Shown: positions 37,335-46,959 of the stretch, piece after piece
How positions within the stretch are numbered: position 1 is the stretch's first letter
How the letters are laid out: each line of letters begins with the position of its first letter
Assembly: GCF_003952025.1 (NCBI RefSeq)
Contig: NZ_QXGI01000001.1
Span: 1 to 64,000, forward strand
DNA length: 64,000 bases
Origin: Bifidobacterium castoris
Lineage (GTDB): Bacteria > Actinomycetota > Actinomycetes > Actinomycetales > Bifidobacteriaceae
Direction: 5' to 3'
Notes under the pieces: generated by a model
The model's input: the letters and a program-made list of their open reading frames with translations, nothing else
The model's database searches: none
Told to the model about the DNA's origin: nothing
Position numbers and translations under genes: made by a program

Positions 37335-38870
37335 GTGGCCGACATTATCACCGTGATGAATCTTGGATGGGCGTACGCGCCGGCGTCTGAAGGGGACGAC
37401 GCGCGCGTCGCGCTGCACGACGTGAACTGCTACGTGCCGCGCGGCGGCGTCATCGGCGTCCTCGGGCCGAGCGGTTCGGGCAAATCGACCTTCGCGAAGG
37501 CGCTCGTCGGCATCGTCCCGCATTGCACGGCGGGCACGCTCACCGGCTACGCGCGCATCGCCGACATGAACGTCAAAAGCACCTCGGTGTCCAACCTGTC
37601 GCTGCGCGTCGGTTACGTCGGGCAGGAGCCATGGGGACAGCTCGTGGCCGAGACGGTCGAGGAGGAGATCGCGCTCCCGCTCGAGAACCGCGGTGTGGCC
37701 CCCGACGAGATCCGCGCGCGCGTCGACGAGGTCCTCGCGATGCTGCACATCGAGGCGCTGCGCCACCGCCTGACGGCCACATTGTCCGCCGGCGAGCTCG
37801 AACGCGTCGCGATCGGCGCGGCGATCGCCGCCGGCCCCGACGTGCTCATCCTCGACGAACCGTCGAACACGCTCGACGCGCAGGGGCACGACGACCTGTT
37901 CGCGATCATCGACCGCATGCGCGTGGACGGGCATATGACGACGCTCGTCGTCGAACAACGCACGCGCGCGCTCGCCCGCCACGCCACCGGCGTCTTCCTG
38001 ATGGTCGGCGGTGAGATCATCCGGCGCACCGGCGCCGACATCTTCGAACGCGAGGGCGCGCTGCTCGAATCGGTCGGCGTCGACGTGCCGCGCGGCGACG
38101 AGCCGACCCTCACGCTCGCCGACGACGAGCCGGCGGCCGCGAAGGAGGCCGCCGTCGTCCTCGAACATGTCGGGCTGCGCCACCCGGATTCGGCGCCCGA
38201 TGAGCCGCCCGCGCTCGAGGACGTCTCCTTGCGCATAGAACGCGGCTCCTTCGTCGGCGTCGTCGGCGCGAACGGCTCGGGCAAGTCGACGTTGCTGCGG
38301 CTGCTCGACGCGCAGCTGCGCCCGCGTTCGGGACGCGTGCGCGTCGCCGGCGTCGACGTCGCCTCCCGTCGCACGCAGCAGATGGCCAGGCTCGTCGCCT
38401 ACGTCGGGCAGGACCCGGCCGCGACGCTGCTCGGCGGCACCGTGCGCGAGGAGATCGCGCAGGGCGCACGCTCCTGCGGCATCCGCGAGACGGAGGTGAG
38501 CGCGCGCGCCAACGAGATGATCCGTCTGTTCGACCTCTACGGCGTCGAGGACACGCCGGTCGCGCAGCTCGCCTGCGGCCAGCGGCGCGCGACGGCGCTC
38601 GCCGCCGCGCTCGCGGTGCGCACGCCGCTGATCGCGCTCGACGAACCGCTCGCCGGCTTCGATGTGCGGCTGCGCACGCGTGTGCTCGACGCGCTCGCCG
38701 AGGCCTGCGGCCGCGGCGCGACGGTCATCATGGCGAGCGGCGACATCGCCGCCGTCGACGAATACTGCACGCACGCGGCACGGCTCGACGCCGGCCGCCT
38801 CGTCGGCTACGGCCGTGTCGCGCGCGACGCCGGCCGCGCCGCCACCGCAAGCCAAGGAGGCGCACGATGA
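37335..38870 (+). CDS. Energy-coupling factor (ECF) transporter, two fused ATPases
   Basis: 511 residues with two ABC ATPase domains in one chain (CbiO-like A and A'). First: Walker A GPSGSGKS at about 44-51, signature LSAGELERVAIG, Walker B LILDEPSN. Second: Walker A GANGSGKS at 311-318, signature weakened to LACGQRRATALA, Walker B LIALDEPLAGFD. GTG 37335 has GGAG six bases upstream, so I prefer it to ATG 37323. Its end overlaps the T-protein gene. No substrate-binding S subunit gene is adjacent, so the vitamin or metal carried is unknown. Confidence 0.9.
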   Translation: MADIITVMNLGWAYAPASEGDDARVALHDVNCYVPRGGVIGVLGPSGSGKSTFAKALVGIVPHCTAGTLTGYARIADMNVKSTSVSNLSLRVGYVGQEPWGQLVAETVEEEIALPLENRGVAPDEIRARVDEVLAMLHIEALRHRLTATLSAGELERVAIGAAIAAGPDVLILDEPSNTLDAQGHDDLFAIIDRMRVDGHMTTLVVEQRTRALARHATGVFLMVGGEIIRRTGADIFEREGALLESVGVDVPRGDEPTLTLADDEPAAAKEAAVVLEHVGLRHPDSAPDEPPALEDVSLRIERGSFVGVVGANGSGKSTLLRLLDAQLRPRSGRVRVAGVDVASRRTQQMARLVAYVGQDPAATLLGGTVREEIAQGARSCGIRETEVSARANEMIRLFDLYGVEDTPVAQLACGQRRATALAAALAVRTPLIALDEPLAGFDVRLRTRVLDALAEACGRGATVIMASGDIAAVDEYCTHAARLDAGRLVGYGRVARDAGRAATASQGGAR

Positions 38871-39634
38871 TGAACGGACGGTTCTGCACGCCTGGCGACG
38901 GCTGGCTGCATCGGCTCGACACGCGCGTGAAGGTCCTCGTGTCGCTCATGCTCGTCGTGCTGTGCGCATGGTGGGGCAACTGGATCTTCCTGTCCGTCGT
39001 GCTCGTGCTCGAACAGGTCATGTTCGTCGCCGACCGCACGCCGGCGCGCTCGGTCGGCGCGGCATGGGCCGTGTTCGCGCCGATCGCCGCGGTCGTCGCG
39101 CTCGTCATGGCTCTGTGCCTGAACGACTACGGGGACGTGACGCTGTGGCGGATCGGATGGTGGGGCGTGAGCGCGCAGTCGCTCGCGTTGTGCGGCGTCG
39201 TCGCGCTGAAGATCCTCGACATCGTCTTCGCGCTGATGCTCACCGTGCTGACGACGAGCCGGCGCGATTGGATCCGCGCGCTGGGCGCGCTGCGGGTGCC
39301 GTATCCGGCGGCGAGCCGCTTCGTCGACCGGCTCAACTGGCTGCCGCGCTGGCGTCAGGCGGTGCGCGAGGCGCGCCGCCGCCAGGACGTGCGCGGCGTG
39401 CGGCCGACGCTGCTGTCGCATCTGCGCCGCTGGTCGATCGCACACGATCTGATGGGGCGCTACGACGACCACGTCGTCGTCGCCGAACGGCTGCGCGGCG
39501 TGTACCTCGACCGCGGCTCGGCCCGGCGCACGTTGATGCGTCCGGCGCATATGCGGGCCGCCGACTGGATCGTGGCGGCTGCCGCCGTGGCCGTCGCGGC
39601 GGCAGCCGTCACGATGATCATGCTCGGCTGGTGA
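38867..39634 (+). CDS. ECF transporter transmembrane (T) protein
   Basis: 255 residues, CbiQ-like, with about five hydrophobic segments. LHRLDTRVKVLVSL near the N-terminus is the usual T-component start. The coupling-helix Ala-Arg-Gly motifs are weak; REARRRQDVRGVR and VAERLRGVYLDRG are the likely coupling helices. Starts at ATGATG 38867-38872 overlapping the ATPase stop, with GGAGG upstream. A terminator follows. Confidence 0.86.
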   Translation: MMNGRFCTPGDGWLHRLDTRVKVLVSLMLVVLCAWWGNWIFLSVVLVLEQVMFVADRTPARSVGAAWAVFAPIAAVVALVMALCLNDYGDVTLWRIGWWGVSAQSLALCGVVALKILDIVFALMLTVLTTSRRDWIRALGALRVPYPAASRFVDRLNWLPRWRQAVREARRRQDVRGVRPTLLSHLRRWSIAHDLMGRYDDHVVVAERLRGVYLDRGSARRTLMRPAHMRAADWIVAAAAVAVAAAAVTMIMLGW

Positions 39635-39667
39635 CGCGCGGCCGTCCTGGCCCCGGTCCCGTTCTCG

Positions 39668-39708
39668 GTGCGGGCATCATCCTTGCGGATGATGCCCGCA
39701 CAGCTTTT
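39668..39708 (+). terminator. Rho-independent terminator after the ECF T gene
   Basis: Perfect 15-bp stem GTGCGGGCATCATCC / GGATGATGCCCGCAC (39668-39682 with 39687-39701), loop TTGC, then AGCTTTT. Separates the ECF genes from the next ABC pair. Confidence 0.88.
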
Positions 39709-39808
39709 CCGTCCCGCGGCCGATGCCGCCGGCGCCCTGGGACGCCTAGCGTGGATGTCATCGAAACAAAGCGACGCGGACCGACCGCGCCGACGAAAGG
39801 AAACCACG

Positions 39809-40684
39809 ATGGGCACACCGACCACACAGATGACGCCGACCGCCGCGCCGCAGCAGGACCGCGCGCCGCAGCCGTTCACGGCGGCGCCGACGCGCACGGC
39901 GATCGAGGCGATCGACCTCGTCAAGGACTACGGCGAGGGCAGCAGCGTCGTCCACGCGCTGCGCGGCGTCAACGTCGCCTTCGAGCAGGGGCGCTTCACG
40001 GCGATCATGGGACCATCCGGCTCGGGCAAGTCGACGCTCATGCACACGATGTCCGGCCTCGACGGCGCGACCTCGGGCCGCGTCATGTTCGAAGGCCACG
40101 ACCTGACGAAGCTCGGCGACAAGCAGCTGACGCTGCTGCGCCGCACGCGCATCGGCTTCGTCTTCCAAAGCTTCAACCTGCTGCCGATGTTCACGGCCGA
40201 ACGGAACATCCTGATGCCGCTGACGCTCGCCGGCGCCAGGCCGGACCGGCAGTGGTTCGACCTGCTCGCGCGCACGCTCGGCATCCAGGACCGTCTGGGA
40301 CACCGGCCGAACGAGCTGTCCGGCGGCCAGCAGCAGCGCGTCGCGATCGCCCGCGCGCTCATCACGAAGCCGGCGCTCGTGTTCGCCGACGAGCCGACCG
40401 GCGCGCTTGACTCGGTCTCGAGCGCCGAGGTGCTCAGCTTCCTCAAAAGCTCGGTCAAGGAGCTCGGCCAGACGATTATCATGGTCACGCACGACCCGGT
40501 CGCCGCCTCCTATGCCGACCGCGCGATCGTCTTCGCCGACGGCGGCATCGTCGCAGACGTCGACGATCCGACGGCCGCCCGGATGAGCGAGCTGCTCATG
40601 CGCGAGCGCGAGCAGGCCACCCGCGGCATGGGAGCGGTGCCGCTGCCGGAGCACAAGGCCCGGCATCTGCGGGGACAGTCGTGA
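39809..40684 (+). CDS. MacB/LolD-type ABC transporter ATPase
   Basis: 291 residues. Walker A GPSGSGKS at 68-75, FVFQSFNLLP Q-loop, LSGGQQQRVAIARALI signature, FADEPTGALDS Walker B and MVTHDP switch. A Pro/Thr/Ala-rich leader of about 30 residues precedes the domain. Partner of the FtsX-type permease 40 bp downstream. ATG 39809 follows AAAGGAAA. Such pairs usually export or resist peptides and lipids; cargo unknown. Confidence 0.93.
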   Translation: MGTPTTQMTPTAAPQQDRAPQPFTAAPTRTAIEAIDLVKDYGEGSSVVHALRGVNVAFEQGRFTAIMGPSGSGKSTLMHTMSGLDGATSGRVMFEGHDLTKLGDKQLTLLRRTRIGFVFQSFNLLPMFTAERNILMPLTLAGARPDRQWFDLLARTLGIQDRLGHRPNELSGGQQQRVAIARALITKPALVFADEPTGALDSVSSAEVLSFLKSSVKELGQTIIMVTHDPVAASYADRAIVFADGGIVADVDDPTAARMSELLMREREQATRGMGAVPLPEHKARHLRGQS

Positions 40685-40724
40685 CGGGGGGCCGGACGAC
40701 GGAGACGACGGAGAGGATGCGCAC

Positions 40725-43328
40725 ATGCGATCGATAACGATGCAGATGATGAAGAAGAACCTGAGGATGCTGATACCGGCGGGCATCGCGATCCTCATAG
40801 GCACGGCGTTCATCGCGGCGACGCTGCTGTTCACGAACGCCTTCGACGCGTCGCTGCGCGAGCAGACGACCGGCCAGTTCGGCGGCGCGAACTACTCGAT
40901 CATGACGAACGCGGGGGAGAACGGCGACGCCGAACCGACGGTCGGGCGCCTGAACCTGAGCGCCGTGGCGGGCGTCGACGGCGTGGAGGGCGTACGCCCC
41001 GACGTCGCACGCAGCGTCATGCTCACCTCCGGGTCCCAGCACGGCAGCGGCGTGGCGCTCGCGACGAGCGCCGACGCGGCCCTGCTGCCCGTCGAGATCA
41101 CGGAAGGCGAGGCGCCGTCCCCCGGCGGCTCCTCGCAGATCGCGATCCCGGGCAAGCTCGCCGGCCAATGGGGGCTCAAGGTAGGCGACTCCATCGAACT
41201 GCGCGCGCAGTACGCCGAGCACCCGCAGGACGTGCGGGCGACGATCACCGGCCTGACCGACGATCCGCACAACGTGTACGGCTATTACAACGGCGCGTCC
41301 GTCGTCTCGGACGACATCATGGTCGCGTGCTCGGACGTGGACTCCTTCGACGCGATCGGCGCGACCGCCGCCTACCTCTACATCGATCCGGCGCATGAGG
41401 CGACGGCCGTCCCCGCGGTGAAGGCCGCGCTCGCGTCCGGCATGTCGCTGCAGGACCGCGCCCAGATGGAGGAGCGGGCCATCCAGACGCTCAGCTCCAA
41501 CGGAGGCGACGTGACCAAGCAGTTCCTGCTCGCCTTCGGCGTGCTTGCGCTCGTCGTGGCCGCGCTCGTCATCGCGAACACCTTCCAGGTGCTCGTCGCG
41601 CAGCGCCGCCGCACGCTCGCGCTGCTGCGCACGATCGGCGCGACGAAGCGCCAGCTGTACGTCTCGGTGCTCGAGGAGGCCGGCATCCTCGGACTCGTCT
41701 CATCGGCGCTCGGCGTGGCCGTGGGCACCGGTCTCATGGCGCTCGCCTCCCTCGCAACGAAGGACCGTTCGCTCGGCAGCATGCGCCTGACGCTCGTCAT
41801 GAGCTGGCAGGTCATCGCGCTGCCGATCCTCTTCGGCGTCGTGATGACGGTTCTCGCCTCGGTGAGCGCCGCGCGCACCGCCACCGGAGTCACCCCGTTG
41901 GAGGCCATGCGCCCGCTGGAGATCTCCGACCAGCGCAGGGCCCGTGTGGGACGGGCCGTCTTCGGCTGCGTCTTCCTGCTCGCCGGCGTCGCGCTCGCAT
42001 TGGCCGCGATCCCGATGAACACCAGCGCGAACGGCGACATCTCCAACGTCGCGCTGCTCGCCGGCGTGGGCGGATGCATGCTCACCTTCGTCGGTCTGGC
42101 GATGACGGCGCTGTTCTGGCTGCCCTGGCTGATGAAGGGCGTCGGAGCGCTCGTCTCGCTGTGCGGACCGTCGGTCAAGCTCGCCGACGCGAACATCCAG
42201 AAGAACCCGCGGCGCATCGCCGCGACCGGCACGGCGCTGCTCATCGGCGTCACGCTGATCTCCACGTTGGCCACCGGCGCCGCGGCCGCGAAGGCGACGA
42301 TGAACCAGGCGCTCGACAGTCGCTACAGCGTCGACGTGACGGCCTACGGCCCGGACATCCCGGCCAAGGCGGTCGCCGAGGTGAAGGCCGAACGCGGCGT
42401 CGCCGCGACGCTGTCCGCGAAGACGGCGCAGGCCGAGTTCGAGGACGCGCAGGGCCGCATCGTGACCACGACCGTCATAGGCGTTCCCGACGTCGCGGCG
42501 CTGCAGCGCGTGCTCAACATCGATCTGGGCGATCCGGAGCCCGCCTTCGGCCCCGACGACGCGTTGATGCCTACGATCGACGGCGAAAGCGGCGAGACGC
42601 TGAAACTCAAGGACGGTTCGGCCTCGCTCACCGAGATCGGCGACGATGGCGAACCGTCCGGCGCCGCGCACCGCCTGCATGTGACGCAGCGCGCCTTCAA
42701 GCGCATCGCTCAGAGCACGCCGGACGCCGCCTTCGTCGACGCCTCGCTGTTCGACGACGGCACCTTCAAAGCCACCGGCGCCGCGTTGCTCGTCAAGCTC
42801 GACGTGCCCTCCGACCTGTCGCTGTCGAACGTCTACGACGCGATCGAAAAGGACCTTCAGGCCTACCCCGACATCGCCGTGGGCGGACCGGTCGCCGAAC
42901 GCAGCATGTGGGAGAGCATGGTGAACATGATGCTCATGCTGCTCGTCGCGCTGCTCGCCGTGGCGGTCGTCATCGCCGTCATCGGCGTGGCCAACACGCT
43001 GAGCCTGTCGGTCATCGAACGCACCCGCGAATCGGCGACGTTGCGCGCCATCGGCATGACGCGCGGTCAGCTCAAGCGCTCGCTCGCCGTCGAGGCGCTG
43101 CTGATCTCGCTCGTCACGAGCGTCGTCGGCATGGTCGTCGGCACGTTGTTCGGCTGGCTCGGCATCTACATCGTGATGAGCTCGATCGCCGACGTCGTCT
43201 ACGTCGTCGACTGGGCCACCTACGGCATCATCCTCGCGATCGCCGTCGTCTGCTCGCTGCTGGCGAGCGTGTTCCCGGCGCGGCGCGCCGTGAGGACGCC
43301 GCCGGTCGAGGCGCTCGCCGAATCCTGA
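40725..43328 (+). CDS. FtsX/MacB-type ABC permease
   Basis: 867 residues. One transmembrane segment near the start (about 15-38), an extracellular domain, then an FtsX domain at about 265-390 with several membrane spans and TFQVLVAQRRRTLALLRTIGAT. After a pair of further spans (about 400-460) and a second extracellular domain, the C-terminal FtsX domain has NTLSLSVIERTRESATLRAIGMTR. This double-FtsX layout is common in Gram-positive peptide-resistance exporters. Convergent with a two-component system that might control it, by position only. Confidence 0.9.
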   Translation: MRSITMQMMKKNLRMLIPAGIAILIGTAFIAATLLFTNAFDASLREQTTGQFGGANYSIMTNAGENGDAEPTVGRLNLSAVAGVDGVEGVRPDVARSVMLTSGSQHGSGVALATSADAALLPVEITEGEAPSPGGSSQIAIPGKLAGQWGLKVGDSIELRAQYAEHPQDVRATITGLTDDPHNVYGYYNGASVVSDDIMVACSDVDSFDAIGATAAYLYIDPAHEATAVPAVKAALASGMSLQDRAQMEERAIQTLSSNGGDVTKQFLLAFGVLALVVAALVIANTFQVLVAQRRRTLALLRTIGATKRQLYVSVLEEAGILGLVSSALGVAVGTGLMALASLATKDRSLGSMRLTLVMSWQVIALPILFGVVMTVLASVSAARTATGVTPLEAMRPLEISDQRRARVGRAVFGCVFLLAGVALALAAIPMNTSANGDISNVALLAGVGGCMLTFVGLAMTALFWLPWLMKGVGALVSLCGPSVKLADANIQKNPRRIAATGTALLIGVTLISTLATGAAAAKATMNQALDSRYSVDVTAYGPDIPAKAVAEVKAERGVAATLSAKTAQAEFEDAQGRIVTTTVIGVPDVAALQRVLNIDLGDPEPAFGPDDALMPTIDGESGETLKLKDGSASLTEIGDDGEPSGAAHRLHVTQRAFKRIAQSTPDAAFVDASLFDDGTFKATGAALLVKLDVPSDLSLSNVYDAIEKDLQAYPDIAVGGPVAERSMWESMVNMMLMLLVALLAVAVVIAVIGVANTLSLSVIERTRESATLRAIGMTRGQLKRSLAVEALLISLVTSVVGMVVGTLFGWLGIYIVMSSIADVVYVVDWATYGIILAIAVVCSLLASVFPARRAVRTPPVEALAES

Positions 43329-43407
43329 TCGTGGCCGGCGCGGCACGCACCTTCCCTCTCCTCGCATCCACGCCGCGCCGACCATCGTCATCGGCGCGCC
43401 GATGACG

Positions 43408-43448
43408 GATTGGCCCCCCGTCCTGCATTGCAGGACGGGGGGCCAATC
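43408..43448. terminator. Bidirectional hairpin between permease and response regulator
   Basis: 19-bp perfect stem GATTGGCCCCCCGTCCTGC with its complement (43408-43426 with 43430-43448), 3-nt loop, between convergent genes. AT-rich CATATGCATATGCAT follows. Confidence 0.8.
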
Positions 43449-43473
43449 ATATGCATATGCATCGTGGACGACG

Positions 43474-44178
43474 CTACACCAGATGGTTCTCGTATGCGAA
43501 GACGACGGCCTGCACGCGGTCCCGCGCGTTGATCTTCTGCAGGATGTGCGCGACATGCGTCTTGACGGTCGGCAGCGAGATGAACAGTTTGTCGGCGATC
43601 TCCTGGTTGGACAGGCCGTGCGCGATCTCGACGAGCACCTCGCGTTCGCGTTCGGTGAGCGTGGCGAGCTCGGGATCGACGTAGCCGTCGGCTGCGGCCG
43701 GCGCGCCGGGGGAGGCGAGCGCGCCCTCCATCATCTTCTCGATGAGGCGCTTCGTGGCCGTCGGCGCGATGATCGCGTTGCCCTGATGGACGGTGCGAAT
43801 CGACGCGAGCAGCGTCTCCGGGTCGGTGTCCTTGAGCAGGAAGCCCGAGGCGCCGGCGTTGATCGCCGACATCACGTATTCGTCGAGGTCGAAGGTCGTC
43901 AGGATGATGACGCGCGTATGGCGCGTCCCCTCCCCGTTCGCATGCGTGTAGGCGGTGACGCGCCCCGTCGCCGTCAGCCCGTCCATCCCGGGCATGCGCA
44001 CGTCCATGAGCACGATGTCCGGCCGCAGCCGTTCGGCGAGACCGACCGCCTGCGCGCCGTCCGAGGCCTGGCCGACGACCTGCATGTCGGGCTGTGAGTT
44101 GATGACCATCGTGAAGCCGGCTCGGATGAGCTCCTGGTCGTCCGCGATGACGATGCGGATTCTGTCGTTTCCTGTCAT
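43474..44178 (-). CDS. NarL/LuxR-family response regulator
   Basis: 234 residues. Receiver domain with VIADDQELIRAG (acid pocket), phospho-acceptor Asp59 in IVLMDVRMPG, and the conserved Lys in LLKDTDP. A LuxR-type helix-turn-helix follows (LTEREREVLVEIAHGLSNQE, then LFISLPTVKTHV). It lies 32 bp downstream of the histidine kinase and is its expected partner. Targets are unknown. Confidence 0.95.
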   Translation of the reverse strand: MTGNDRIRIVIADDQELIRAGFTMVINSQPDMQVVGQASDGAQAVGLAERLRPDIVLMDVRMPGMDGLTATGRVTAYTHANGEGTRHTRVIILTTFDLDEYVMSAINAGASGFLLKDTDPETLLASIRTVHQGNAIIAPTATKRLIEKMMEGALASPGAPAAADGYVDPELATLTEREREVLVEIAHGLSNQEIADKLFISLPTVKTHVAHILQKINARDRVQAVVFAYENHLV

Positions 44179-44210
44179 GCCGTCCAGTCTAGCTGGAGCG
44201 CTGCCGCCGT

Positions 44211-46802
44211 TCAGCGCCCGTCGCGGGAGACCGCACCCGCCCGTTCGATCTGCTCGCCAAGCGACATCGCCGGCACGAGGTTCGGCGAACGGTCATGGTC
44301 GCCCTCGTCGCTGAAGCCGGTCTCGCGCAGCACGCTGAGCAGCTCGCGCATATGGGCGAGCGCCGTGCGTCCCTGTGCGCCGATCTGCGCGAACGCGTCG
44401 TTGATGAAGTCGGGCGACGGCGTCTGCCCGCGCTCGAGCTGCCCGTCGATCGTGGACAGCTCGGTCGTCGTCTGCTCGATGACCGCGTTGAGCGTGTCGC
44501 TCACCTCGGCGCGTATGTTCGCGCTGATGCGGTCGCGCTCGTGGTTCGCTGCGATGACGCGCTGCTTGTCGCGTTCGGCCTCGAGCGCCTCGGCGCGCGC
44601 CTGCAGCACCTGCGGGTTCGTGCCGCCGAGCCTCGTCCATGCGCCGAGCGCGTAGGCGAGGACGCACAGGAACATCGAGAAGACGTCGTACTGGACGAAG
44701 GCCGACCGCGGCGAGCCGAGATAGAGCGCCTCGATCGACGGGTCGGGGGTGCGGGAGAGCCATGCGAACAGGCTCGGGAAGCCTGCGACGTTCATCGCGC
44801 AGCGCGCCGCGAAGGCCGTGCATCCGAGCGTGCACAGCGGTACGACCCATTTCCAGCTGCCGGTGCGCCCGTACAGCGCGACCGCGTGGATCGCGAACAC
44901 GACGTAGAGGTCGGCCGTGTAGAAGCCCGGCAGCATGAGCAGCTGCAGCATGCACACGGCCGCAACGGCGATCGCGACGGCGCGCGGGAAGCGCCGGCGC
45001 AGCATCAGCGGCGCCACGACGGCCCACGTCACGATGACGCCGAGGATGTGGGAGGGCATGTCGCCGGGCGTCGTCGCCAGGTTCATGACCGGTCCCGCGG
45101 CGCAGGTGAAGAAGCCGAGCAACATGAACATGACGACGTCCATCAGCACGTAGTGCCGCTGCGTCCAGCGCGACAGCCGGGCGATCGCGCTGCGGGGGCT
45201 GTCCTCCTCGGCCTGGTCGAAGGGGCGCGAGCGCAGCGTGTGCCCGAGCCTGACGAAGAACGGCCACACGATGCCCTCGTCGGTCTCGCGCCGAGCGTCG
45301 CCGCCCGCGTCCGGCGCCCGCCGGAAGGAGGCGGACGCGTCGCGGCCCGTCGCGACTGCGCCGCCATCGCCGGGGGAGCGGCCGGGCCGCCTTTGCACGG
45401 CGCCATCGGCCGGGGACCCTCCATCGGAGGCGGTGCCGTCGGCGGCGTCGATGTCGCCGAGCGGCACGACGGCGTGGACGTTGAATCCGCCCGACAGCCG
45501 CGGGCCGGATTCGACGGTGCCGCCGACGGCGCCGACGCGTTCGCGCATGCCGAGCAGGCCGTAGCCCGGCTTGTGCCCGTCGAGCGACGACGCCGCGCCG
45601 CGGCCGTCGTCGTCGACGTCGACGGCCAGGGTCTGCGCGCCCCAGTCGAAGGTCACCGTCACGTGCGTGTTCGCGCCCGCGTATTTGCGGATGTTCGTCA
45701 GCGCCTCCTGCACGACGTGGTACATCGCGACGCTCGCGCGCTCGTCGAGTCGCGCCGGGGCTGGCAGTCCGACCGTGCGCGTCGTGAGCGTCATGTCCGG
45801 CGAGACGGCGCGCGCCTGCTCGATGAGCGCGCCGACGTCGTCCAGGCGCGCATGCTCGGAGCCGCCGAAGACGCCGAGCAGCCGCCGCATGTCGTGCAGC
45901 GCGTGTTCGGATTCGCGCCGGATCGTCTCCATCGTCTCGCGCGCCAGCCTCGGGTCGTTGCGTGCGGCGTATCGTCCGCCGTCCGACTGGATGATGATGA
46001 TCGACAGCGTGTGCGCGACGATGTCGTGCATGTCCCTGGCGATGCGCGCGCGCTCCGCCGACGCCGCGATCTGGCGCTCCTCGCGCTCGCGCGCGACGAT
46101 CGCCTCGTTGCGCTCGTTGAGCAGCCGGACCGTCTGGTGGCGCGCCCGCTGCCAGAACGCGACGACGACCGCCATGGCGAGCGGCAGCGACACCGTGAAC
46201 AGCACGATCGCGAAGCCCTGCGCGAACTGTACGCCGCAATGCTCGCCGCCCGCCGCGCCGATCCGGCACGGGAACACGACGGCGCCGAAGCGTTCGTCGG
46301 GCGGACGCTGCAGCAGCAGCGGGCCGAAGACGTGCACCGACGCGTTCACGAGCGCGGTGAGCACGTCGAAGACGGCCGCCGTCGCCAGATAGCGGCGCAG
46401 ATGGCGCCTCTCGCCGTAGACGATCGCCGCGCACAGCATCGGCACGGCCATGAAATCGGCGGCGAGCAGCGAAGGGCCGCACACGAGCTGCACGGCGACG
46501 ACGGCGACGAACAGGCGCACGGCCAGCCGGGGACGCGCGCGGTGCAGCAGATACGGCGCGGTCAGCAGCACGCTCCACACCGTGCACGTCGCGACGGCGC
46601 CGGCGGACGTGGAAGGAAAGTCGAAGAGCAGGCCGGCGCCGTTGTTCCACGCGAAGCCGCCCATCATCGAGATCCACAACAGCATCAGGAACATCGTCTC
46701 GAGCGCGTCGACGACGACGACGCGATGGGCGTGCATCCATCCGCGCGCACGGACGTGGAAGGACGCGCGCCGCGGACCGGGACGTGGGGCATCGAAGGGC
46801 AT
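44211..46802 (-). CDS. Double histidine kinase: active NarX-type half fused to a degenerate half
   Basis: 863 residues. Half one: about five or six membrane segments (30-215), HisKA_3 with phospho-acceptor His259 in RARIARDMHDIVAHTLSI, HATPase_c with N box QEALTN, DVDDDGRG and GYGLLGMRERV. A Gly/Asp-rich linker (about 450-510) follows. Half two repeats the layout: membrane segments at about 550-725, then ERDRISANIRAEVSDTLNAV, which aligns with half one but has Arg764 where His259 stands, and no ATPase domain after it. ATG 46802 is preferred; a TTG at 46838 would lengthen it. Confidence 0.88.
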   Translation of the reverse strand: MPFDAPRPGPRRASFHVRARGWMHAHRVVVVDALETMFLMLLWISMMGGFAWNNGAGLLFDFPSTSAGAVATCTVWSVLLTAPYLLHRARPRLAVRLFVAVVAVQLVCGPSLLAADFMAVPMLCAAIVYGERRHLRRYLATAAVFDVLTALVNASVHVFGPLLLQRPPDERFGAVVFPCRIGAAGGEHCGVQFAQGFAIVLFTVSLPLAMAVVVAFWQRARHQTVRLLNERNEAIVAREREERQIAASAERARIARDMHDIVAHTLSIIIIQSDGGRYAARNDPRLARETMETIRRESEHALHDMRRLLGVFGGSEHARLDDVGALIEQARAVSPDMTLTTRTVGLPAPARLDERASVAMYHVVQEALTNIRKYAGANTHVTVTFDWGAQTLAVDVDDDGRGAASSLDGHKPGYGLLGMRERVGAVGGTVESGPRLSGGFNVHAVVPLGDIDAADGTASDGGSPADGAVQRRPGRSPGDGGAVATGRDASASFRRAPDAGGDARRETDEGIVWPFFVRLGHTLRSRPFDQAEEDSPRSAIARLSRWTQRHYVLMDVVMFMLLGFFTCAAGPVMNLATTPGDMPSHILGVIVTWAVVAPLMLRRRFPRAVAIAVAAVCMLQLLMLPGFYTADLYVVFAIHAVALYGRTGSWKWVVPLCTLGCTAFAARCAMNVAGFPSLFAWLSRTPDPSIEALYLGSPRSAFVQYDVFSMFLCVLAYALGAWTRLGGTNPQVLQARAEALEAERDKQRVIAANHERDRISANIRAEVSDTLNAVIEQTTTELSTIDGQLERGQTPSPDFINDAFAQIGAQGRTALAHMRELLSVLRETGFSDEGDHDRSPNLVPAMSLGEQIERAGAVSRDGR

Positions 46803-46959
46803 GACGCCCAGCGTAGCGTGCGCGCGAGCCACGGGCAATCATCCGTGGGGACGAAGCCGCGCCGCCATGTCCGTACGGGGGATTGTGATGGAGACGACGG
46901 ACGCGCCCCCGCCATCGGGGCGCCCGCGCGCCGCCGCACGCATCACGAAAGGGGAACGC

